Shown: piece by piece, positions 6,154 to 11,490 of the stretch
Numbering within the stretch: position 1 is the first letter of the stretch
How the letters are laid out: the number at the start of each line of letters is the position of its first letter
Source: Pseudomonadota bacterium
Lineage (GTDB): Bacteria; Pseudomonadota; Alphaproteobacteria; Sphingomonadales; Sphingomonadaceae
Direction of reading: 5' to 3'
Assembly (NCBI GenBank): GCA_023423775.1
Contig: JAFAEZ010000173.1
Coordinates: 1-12,413, forward strand
Length of the DNA stretch: 12,413 nt
Translations under genes and position numbers: made by a program
Notes under the pieces: generated by a model
Told to the model about the DNA's origin: nothing
The model's database searches: none
Seen by the model: the letters and a program-made list of their open reading frames with translations, nothing else

Positions 6154-7563
6154 CTAACTTTCGAGCTGGCGCGTCAGCAGGCGGATGTCGGCGTCGAGCT
6201 CGGCATCCTGGGCGCGGAGCTTCTCGATCTGGCGGACGGCGTGGATCACCGTCGTATGATCGCGCCCGCCGAAGCGGCGGCCGATCTCGGGAAGCGAGCG
6301 CGGCGTCAGCTGCTTGGACAGATACATGGCGACCTGGCGCGGGCGGGCGACTTCGCGGGCGCGGCGCGCCGAGGTCATCTCCGCCTTGCGGATGCGATAA
6401 TGGTCCGAAACCTTGCCCTGGATCTCGTCGATCGAGATGCGGCGCTGGTTGGCGCGCAGCACGTTGGCGAGCACCTCGGTGCAGAAATCGAGGTCGATCG
6501 GCCGCGCCGTCATCATCGCATAAGCGGCGATGCGGTTGAGCGCGCCCTCGAGCTCGCGGACGTTCGAGCTGATCCTCTTGGCGAGGAACATCACGACTTC
6601 ATGCGGAACCTGAACGTCGGGAAGCTGCTCGAGCTTCTTGATGATGATGTTGAGCCGCAGCTCGAGATCGGCGGCGTTGATGTCCGCGACTAGGCCCCAC
6701 GACAGGCGCGAAAGGATGCGCGGCTCGATGCCGTCGAGATCCTGCGGCGCGCGGTCCGAACTGATCACCAGACGGCTGCCCGCCGAGATGATCTCGTTCA
6801 TCGTGTGAAAGAATTCTTCCTGGGTCGATTCCTTGCCGGCGATGAACTGGACATCATCGATCATCAGCAGGTCGGCGGAGCGGAGCTGCTGCTTGAAGGC
6901 GATCGTGTCGTTGGCGCGCAGCGCGGCGACGAACTCGACCATGAACTTCTCGGCCGACATGTAGACGATCTTCGCGTCCGGACGGCGGGCGCGGAATTCG
7001 TGGCCGATGGCGTGCAGCAAATGGGTCTTGCCGCGGCCGGTGCCGCCATGAAGGAACAGCGGGTTGAACACGACGTTATCGGCCGTAGCGAGCGTGCGCG
7101 CCGCGTTGAACGCTACCTCGTTGGCCTTGCCGACCACGAACGTCTCGAAACGGTAGCGCGATTCCAGCACCGCCGCATAAGGGCCAGCCGGCTCGTCCGT
7201 CGCGATGGCTTCGTCGGGCTCGGGCCCAGCCGGAATCTCGGCCAAGACGGCGCTGCGCGTGGCGGCGGCGCCGACTCCGATCGAGACGTGACGCACCACC
7301 GGCAGCATCGTGCGCCAGGCGAGCGCGAGTCGCTCGGAAAAATGAGTCTGCACCCATTCGGCCATGAACTGCGAGGGCAGCTCGAGCCGGACGGTCGCCG
7401 ACTCGGCATCGAATCCGGCGAGCGCGATCGGCCGCAGCCAACCGTCGAACGTGCGGGCGCCGCAGTCGCGGCGAAGGCCCGTACGGATATGCTCCCATGC
7501 AGCCGCGACCGGCGACGCATCGTCGCTAGTCATCATTGAGCTGTTGGCCAGCGTCTGGTTCAC
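6154..7563 (-). CDS. dnaA: Chromosomal replication initiator DnaA
   Basis: The 469-residue product is DnaA, the AAA+ ATPase that binds DnaA boxes, opens the origin and recruits the replicative helicase. Domain I spans about 18–95 and a short linker (domain II) about 100–135. The AAA+ domain has Walker A GGTGRGKT (173–180), Walker B LLMIDD (232–237), sensor 1 VISSDR (266–271), the arginine-finger region RILSRLSWG with Arg286, and sensor 2 NVRELEGALNRI (334–345). The C-terminal DNA-binding domain carries the DnaA signature GGRDHTTVIHAVRQIEKL (432–449). I chose the GTG at 7563 because GAGGGGG stands 7 nt upstream. The internal ATG pair at 7536 has no Shine–Dalgarno. The frame stays open to 7866, but that part covers the AT-rich leader and is probably not coding. 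Walker A has Thr and Arg where many bacteria have Val and Leu. Confidence 0.97.
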   Translation of the reverse strand: MNQTLANSSMMTSDDASPVAAAWEHIRTGLRRDCGARTFDGWLRPIALAGFDAESATVRLELPSQFMAEWVQTHFSERLALAWRTMLPVVRHVSIGVGAAATRSAVLAEIPAGPEPDEAIATDEPAGPYAAVLESRYRFETFVVGKANEVAFNAARTLATADNVVFNPLFLHGGTGRGKTHLLHAIGHEFRARRPDAKIVYMSAEKFMVEFVAALRANDTIAFKQQLRSADLLMIDDVQFIAGKESTQEEFFHTMNEIISAGSRLVISSDRAPQDLDGIEPRILSRLSWGLVADINAADLELRLNIIIKKLEQLPDVQVPHEVVMFLAKRISSNVRELEGALNRIAAYAMMTARPIDLDFCTEVLANVLRANQRRISIDEIQGKVSDHYRIRKAEMTSARRAREVARPRQVAMYLSKQLTPRSLPEIGRRFGGRDHTTVIHAVRQIEKLRAQDAELDADIRLLTRQLES

Positions 7564-7577
7564 GCAAGCACCCCCTC
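7564..7577 (-). promoter_or_regulatory. Ribosome binding site deciding the dnaA GTG start
   Basis: GAGGGGG (7577–7571, minus strand) is placed 7 nt before the GTG at 7563, an optimal distance. It supports a GTG start and a 469-residue protein. Confidence 0.7.
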
Positions 7578-7587
7578 GGTCCTGATC

Positions 7588-7603
7588 GCCGCTTTTGGGC
7601 GGC
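7588..7603 (-). repeat. Small hairpin in the dnaA leader
   Basis: On the minus strand GCCGC, a 6-nt loop CCAAAA and GCGGC form a perfect 5-bp stem about 25 nt before the dnaA start codon and just upstream of its ribosome binding site. There is no U-tract, so it is not a terminator. It could influence translation of dnaA. Confidence 0.4.
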
Positions 7604-7740
7604 TTATGTTTACTGAGCAAAGCTTCCCCGCACGCCAAAACGCCCCCCGGCGCATGCCGATTTGAATTCGCTCTGCTGTGTGCGTCCAACGGAGATTCGA
7701 TCGCCGCCGGAGAGGACTTTTTGGAAGGACCGGGGCCGCG

Positions 7741-7769
7741 GATCAACCGCGAAATTTCACATAGGTCAA
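7741..7769 (-). promoter_or_regulatory. Candidate dnaA promoter (weak)
   Basis: On the minus strand TTGACC (7769–7764) is followed after 17 nt by TTGATC (7746–7741). The -35 is good and the -10 is poor. It would give a leader of about 170 nt. It is the best-placed TTGAC in the region, but a start elsewhere in the leader is quite possible. Confidence 0.25.
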
Positions 7770-7793
7770 ATAAAGGCTGTTGACAGCGCAAAC

Positions 7794-7818
7794 CCGCCAT
7801 TACGCGCTTTAATGGCGG
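7794..7818. repeat. Perfect 9-bp inverted repeat upstream of dnaA
   Basis: CCGCCATTA (7794–7802) and TAATGGCGG (7810–7818) are exact reverse complements around a 7-nt spacer. The 16-bp centre-to-centre distance and the lack of a following T-run suggest a protein-binding operator more than a terminator. A second imperfect inverted repeat follows at once: CGGAAAAC, then TGCC, then GTTTTGCG (7816–7835). Confidence 0.6.
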
Positions 7819-7942
7819 AAAACTGCCGTTTTGCGAATTCTTCAAATTGTAATGGAAGTGCAACAAAGGCGCGAATCGCGGGGAATCCTATGGGTTCGTT
7901 TTTCGTTCCAAATGGCCCCCGATTCAGTTCAGATCGGGCATG

Positions 7943-7971
7943 AAAAAACCCGCCGATTTGCACCGGCGGGT
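7943..7971 (-). terminator. Intrinsic terminator of rpsT
   Basis: On the minus strand ACCCGCCG and CGGCGGGT form a perfect 8-bp stem around an 8-nt loop, followed by a T-run (7948–7943). It lies 25 nt after the rpsT stop and separates rpsT transcription from dnaA. Confidence 0.9.
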
Positions 7972-7996
7972 CGTTTCGTGTCAGCTTTAGAAAGCG

Positions 7997-8260
7997 TTAG
8001 CCGAGAGCGGCGACACGCTTCGTCAGGCGCGAGAACTTGCGCGCAGCCGTGTTCTTGTGAACGACGCCCTTGGCGACGCCGCGGGCCAGCTCCGGCTGAA
8101 CGCGGCGAATCGCGTCCTGAGCCTTGTCCTTGTCGCCCGAAGCCAGCGCCGTCTCGAGCTGCTTGATGAAGGTACGGATGCGGCTGACGCGGGCGCCGTT
8201 GATCTCCGCACGGCGGTCGTTGCGGCGGATACGTTTCTTTGCTTGCGGCGTGTTCGCCAT
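7997..8260 (-). CDS. rpsT: 30S ribosomal protein S20
   Basis: The 87-residue, strongly basic product is ribosomal protein S20, which binds 16S rRNA early in 30S assembly. It begins MANTPQAKKRIRRNDRRAEI, the typical S20 opening with clustered Lys and Arg. It ends with the conserved VHKNTAARKFSRLTKRVAAL segment. The length is exactly that of the family. It has its own promoter (8326–8354) and terminator, so it is a single-gene unit. The neighbourhood next to dnaA is conserved in alphaproteobacteria. GAGG lies about 10 nt before the ATG. Confidence 0.97.
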   Translation of the reverse strand: MANTPQAKKRIRRNDRRAEINGARVSRIRTFIKQLETALASGDKDKAQDAIRRVQPELARGVAKGVVHKNTAARKFSRLTKRVAALG

Positions 8261-8325
8261 CGTCTTGCCTCGTCTCGGATAAAAATGAAAACGGCGCGGA
8301 ATCGCACCGCACCGGTCAGGCGGGC

Positions 8326-8354
8326 TCTCTACGCATGATGGCCGATATGGTCAA
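8326..8354 (-). promoter_or_regulatory. Promoter of rpsT
   Basis: On the minus strand TTGACC (8354–8349) and TAGAGA (8331–8326) are separated by exactly 17 nt. The element starts only a few bases upstream of the mutM stop region and gives a leader of about 60 nt. A GANTC site (8299–8303) lies in the leader. Confidence 0.6.
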
Positions 8355-8358
8355 CCAT

Positions 8359-9171
8359 TTAGCGTTGGCAAGCCGCACAATGGAAAGTGGAGCGCCCGCC
8401 GTCGATGCGACGGCGAATCACCGCGCCGCATCCGCACGCCTCCCCTTCCCGCCCATAGACCCGCCACTGGTTGGAAAAATAGCCAAGCTCGCCGTCGGGC
8501 CGCGCATAATCACGCAGGCTCGATCCGCCCGCCTCGATCGCCGCCGTCAGCACGGCCTTGATGGCCTCGACCAGGGCGACGAGGCGCGGGCGGGCGATGC
8601 GTCCGCCCGCCCGACCAGGCGCGATCCCGGCCATGTGGAGCGCCTCGCAGACATAGATGTTGCCCAGGCCGGCGACGATACGCTGGTCGAGCAGCAAAGC
8701 CTTGATCGACGCGGTGCGCCCCACGAGTGCGGCTTCCAGATAGGCGGCGTCGAAGCCGTCGCCGAGCGGCTCCGGGCCCATTTTGAGAAAAGCCGGAAAG
8801 GCTCCCACCGCCGCCGTGTCGACCAGATCGAGTGAACCGAAGCGGCGCGGATCGTTGAGCGCCAGGCGCCGCCCCTCCTCGGTCTCCAGCAGCAAATGAT
8901 CGTGAATGCCGACCTCGGCCGGGTCGATCCGCCATTTGCCGGACATGCCGAGGTGGAAGATCAAGGTGTCGCCGCGGTCGGTGTCGATCAGGCCGTATTT
9001 GGCGCGACGGCCGAGGCTCGTGACGCGGGCGCCGGTCATGCGCTGGCGCAGGTCCGTCGGCAGCGCATAACGCAGGTCGGCGCGGCGCGGATCGACCGAA
9101 ACCAGCCTGCGGCCGACCAGGACGGGAACCAGACCGCGCACTGTGGTTTCGACCTCGGGTAATTCAGGCAT
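8359..9171 (-). CDS. mutM: Formamidopyrimidine-DNA glycosylase / AP lyase (MutM, Fpg)
   Basis: The 270-residue product is MutM, which removes 8-oxoguanine and ring-opened purines from DNA and cuts the abasic site by beta,delta-elimination. The N-terminus MPELPEVETTVRGL provides the catalytic Pro2 and Glu3, which fixes the start at 9171. Lys58 in RRAKYGL is the second catalytic lysine. Met76, Arg109 and Phe111 (in DPRRFG) match the residues that fill the void left by the flipped base. LGNIYVCEAL contains Asn171. The C-terminal zinc finger has Cys246, Cys248, Cys265 and Cys268, with GGRST before the second pair. The first knuckle is C-x-C, one residue shorter than the usual C-x2-C. The gene diverges from ubiE across 61 nt, a conserved neighbourhood in this class. 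Confidence 0.96.
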   Translation of the reverse strand: MPELPEVETTVRGLVPVLVGRRLVSVDPRRADLRYALPTDLRQRMTGARVTSLGRRAKYGLIDTDRGDTLIFHLGMSGKWRIDPAEVGIHDHLLLETEEGRRLALNDPRRFGSLDLVDTAAVGAFPAFLKMGPEPLGDGFDAAYLEAALVGRTASIKALLLDQRIVAGLGNIYVCEALHMAGIAPGRAGGRIARPRLVALVEAIKAVLTAAIEAGGSSLRDYARPDGELGYFSNQWRVYGREGEACGCGAVIRRRIDGGRSTFHCAACQR

Positions 9172-9232
9172 GTCGTTCCGCTCTCACATCGCACCTGCAC
9201 ATCTCCGTATTCCCCTGCTAGAGGCTCGCGCC
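9172..9232. promoter_or_regulatory. Divergent mutM/ubiE intergenic region
   Basis: This 61-nt gap must hold the 5' signals of both genes. On the plus strand GAGG (9221–9224) lies 8 nt before the ubiE ATG. On the minus strand a GGA lies about 7 nt before the mutM ATG. I cannot point to convincing -10/-35 pairs; overlapping promoters or starts inside the opposing gene are likely. Confidence 0.4.
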
Positions 9233-9961
9233 ATGGACAAGGTTTCTTTCGGCTACGAGGACGTGGCGCCCGAAGAGAAGACGCAGCGCGTGCGCGGCGT
9301 CTTCTCCAATGTCGCTTCCCGCTACGACCTGATGAACGATTTCATGTCGGCCGGCATGCACCGGCTGTGGAAGAATCAGTTCGTCCGCAAGCTGAAGCCG
9401 CGGGCGGGCCAGCACGTGCTCGACATGGCCGGCGGCACCGGCGACATCGCCTTCCGGATCGCCGAATCGGGCGCCCGCGTCACCGTCGCCGACATCAACG
9501 CCGAGATGCTCGCCGTAGGGCGCGAGCGCGCCGCCAAGCGCCATATCGATGGCCTCACCTGGCAGCAGCAGAACGCCGAGGAGCTGAGCTTCCCGGACAA
9601 CAGCTTCGACGCCTACACGATCGCCTTTGGCATCCGGAACGTCACCCACATCGAAAAGGCGCTCGCCGAGGCGCACCGGGTGCTGAAGCTGGGAGGGCGC
9701 TTCATGTGCCTCGAATTCTCGACCGCTACCTGGCCCGGCTTCAAGCAGGTCTATGACCGCTACAGCCACGACGTCGTGCCGAAGATCGGCAAGATCGTCG
9801 CCAAGGACGAGGACAGCTACCGCTATCTGATCGAATCGATCCGCCGCTTCCCGCCGATGGAGGAGTTCAAGGCCATGATCGAACGCGCCGGCTTCGCCCA
9901 GGTCACCGTCGAGCCGATTCTCGGCGGCGTGGTCGCCATTCACAGCGGCTGGAAGATTTGA
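9233..9961 (+). CDS. ubiE: Ubiquinone/menaquinone C-methyltransferase UbiE
   Basis: The 242-residue product is UbiE, an SAM-dependent enzyme that methylates the ring carbon of the demethylated quinone precursor in ubiquinone synthesis, and of demethylmenaquinone where present. The N-terminal signature YDLMNDFMSAGMHRLWK (31–47) is followed by SAM-binding motif I, LDMAGGTGDIA (63–73), an acidic motif II VADINAEML, and AFGIRNV (131–137). The C-terminal signature ends GGVVAIHSGWKI, as is usual. The ATG at 9233 fits the family length; the frame is open back to 9143 but overlaps mutM. The stop codon overlaps the proposed TTG start of ubiB, so the two quinone genes are coupled. Confidence 0.96.
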   Translation: MDKVSFGYEDVAPEEKTQRVRGVFSNVASRYDLMNDFMSAGMHRLWKNQFVRKLKPRAGQHVLDMAGGTGDIAFRIAESGARVTVADINAEMLAVGRERAAKRHIDGLTWQQQNAEELSFPDNSFDAYTIAFGIRNVTHIEKALAEAHRVLKLGGRFMCLEFSTATWPGFKQVYDRYSHDVVPKIGKIVAKDEDSYRYLIESIRRFPPMEEFKAMIERAGFAQVTVEPILGGVVAIHSGWKI

Positions 9962-11490
9962 CGTCCCCCGCAACCCACGTCTGGCGGCTCCTGAAATGGG
10001 GTCGGGTGCTGGCGCGGCACGGCGCGCTCCGCGGCATCGAGCGCGACCCGAACACGCCGCCGCCGGTGCGCCGTCTCGCCCGCCTCGCGCGTTTCGGCGC
10101 CCGCGTGCCGCGCGTGCCGACCTATGCCGCCGCCTTCCAGGATATCGGCCCGGCCGCGATCAAGCTCGGCCAGGCGCTGGCCACCCGGCCCGATCTCGTC
10201 GGCGAGGAGGCGGCCCACGATTTGTTGCTGCTTCAGGACAGCCTCCCGCCCGCGCCGTTCGAGCAGATCCGCGCAGCAATCGAGGAGGGCCTCGAGAAAC
10301 CGATCGAGCAGATTTTCTCGCATATCGACCCGGAGCCGGTCGGCGCCGCCTCAATCGCCCAGGTCCACCGCGCTGTCACCACCGATGGCCGCCTGGTCGC
10401 AATCAAGGTGCTGCGCCCGGGCATCGAGGAGGATTTCGCCAAGGCGCTCGACACCTATGAATGGGCCGCGGCCCAGGTCGAGGCGATGGGGGGCGAGGCT
10501 GCGCGGCTGCGCCCCCGGCTGGTGGTCGCCACGTTCCGCCAATGGACGATGCGGGAACTCGACCTCCGACGCGAGGCGGCGGCGGCGTCGGAACTGCACG
10601 AGGGCATGCAGGCCGAAACCGGCTTCCTCGTCCCGGCGATCGACTGGACCCGCACTTCGCGCCGCGTGATGACGCTGCAGTGGATCGACGGCATCAAGCT
10701 CACGGACCGGGACGCCCTGGTCGCCGCCGGCCACGATCTGCCGGCTTTGGCCGCCACTCTGGTCCGCGCCTTCCTCCGCCAGGCGGTGGTCGACGGCTTC
10801 TTCCACGCCGATCTCCATCAGGGCAATCTCTTCGCTTTGCCCGACGGCCGGCTGGCGGCGATCGATTTCGGCATCATGGGACGGATCGACCATCAGGCGC
10901 GGCTGTGGCTCGCCGAGATCCTCTATGGCCTGATGACCGGCAATTACCGCCGCGTCGCCGAGATCCATTTCGAGGCGCAATATGTGCCGGCGCACCACAA
11001 TATCGAGGAATTCGCGACCGCATTGCGCGCCGTCGGCGAGCCGATCCGCGGTCTTCCGGTCAAGGACATATCGGTCGCGCAGATGCTGGACAGCCTGTTC
11101 CGGCTGACCCGCGAGTTCGACATGCAGACCCAGCCGCATCTGCTGCTGCTCCAGAAGACGATGGTGACGGTGGAGGGCGTCGCGACCGCGCTCGATCCCA
11201 ACATCAACATGTGGGAGACCGGCGAGCCGTTCCTGCGCGATTGGGTGCGCGGCGAGCTTGGCCCGGAGACGGTAATCGCCGACCGGCTCGTGCGCGACTT
11301 CCGTACGCTGCGGAAAATCCCCGAGCTCATCCGCCGCATCGACCATTATTATCCGCCGCCTGGCGCAGCGCCGCCTTCGGCCCCGTTGCCCGACGTGGTA
11401 GTGATCGCACCGCGCCATTACGGCCGCTACCTGCTGACCGCGATCGTGTCGGCCGCTCTGGGCGCGGGGCTCTTCAGTCTGCTGGGCTAG
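9958..11490 (+). CDS. ubiB: Ubiquinone biosynthesis regulatory ATPase/kinase-like protein UbiB
   Basis: The 510-residue product belongs to the UbiB/ABC1/ADCK atypical kinase family, needed for ubiquinone synthesis at the inner membrane, probably by ATP-dependent handling of lipid intermediates. Family features appear in order: the KxGQ motif KLGQ (69–72), an Ala-rich replacement of the P-loop, VGAAS (128–132), the nucleotide-site Lys150 in VAIK, the catalytic segment HADLHQGN (283–290) and DFG (303–305). A hydrophobic helix near residues 490–509 anchors the C-terminus. The best start is a TTG (9958) whose last two bases overlap the ubiE TGA, with GGA just upstream. No ATG or GTG in this frame would keep the conserved start VWRLLKWGR. 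The gene continues the ubiE transcript and overlaps the converging gene downstream by 17 nt. Confidence 0.94.
   Translation: MTSPATHVWRLLKWGRVLARHGALRGIERDPNTPPPVRRLARLARFGARVPRVPTYAAAFQDIGPAAIKLGQALATRPDLVGEEAAHDLLLLQDSLPPAPFEQIRAAIEEGLEKPIEQIFSHIDPEPVGAASIAQVHRAVTTDGRLVAIKVLRPGIEEDFAKALDTYEWAAAQVEAMGGEAARLRPRLVVATFRQWTMRELDLRREAAAASELHEGMQAETGFLVPAIDWTRTSRRVMTLQWIDGIKLTDRDALVAAGHDLPALAATLVRAFLRQAVVDGFFHADLHQGNLFALPDGRLAAIDFGIMGRIDHQARLWLAEILYGLMTGNYRRVAEIHFEAQYVPAHHNIEEFATALRAVGEPIRGLPVKDISVAQMLDSLFRLTREFDMQTQPHLLLLQKTMVTVEGVATALDPNINMWETGEPFLRDWVRGELGPETVIADRLVRDFRTLRKIPELIRRIDHYYPPPGAAPPSAPLPDVVVIAPRHYGRYLLTAIVSAALGAGLFSLLG

Larger units (their letters stand above)
7578..7942. other. Gene-free dnaA–rpsT intergenic region (dnaA regulatory leader)
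   Basis: This stretch holds no convincing gene. About 7751–7860 is near 43% GC, far below the surrounding coding DNA. It contains inverted repeats at 7794–7818 and 7816–7833. There are GANTC sites at 7694–7698, 7873–7877, 7883–7887 and 7921–7925. GANTC is the target of the CcrM methyltransferase in alphaproteobacteria, where methylation state tunes dnaA expression in Caulobacter. I found no good DnaA box (TTWTNCACA); the closest string, near 7752–7760, has two mismatches. It is therefore best read as the dnaA promoter and leader, not as a proven origin. Confidence 0.6.

Noticed and set aside
7752..7760. DnaA box in the dnaA leader
   Set aside because: The best string, AATTTCACA, has two mismatches to TTWTNCACA and stands alone. 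There is no cluster, so I do not call an origin.
7780..7813. Plus-strand promoter TTGACA … TTTAAT
   Set aside because: The spacer is 22 nt, too long for sigma-70, and no plus-strand gene follows before the converging rpsT.
7564..7866. N-terminal extension of DnaA, or a separate small gene in the leader
   Set aside because: The frame is open by chance over the AT-rich leader. The GTG at 7563 has a well-placed ribosome binding site and homology starts shortly after it. Small frames on either strand between 7600 and 7960 have no ribosome binding site and overlap the rpsT terminator or the repeats.
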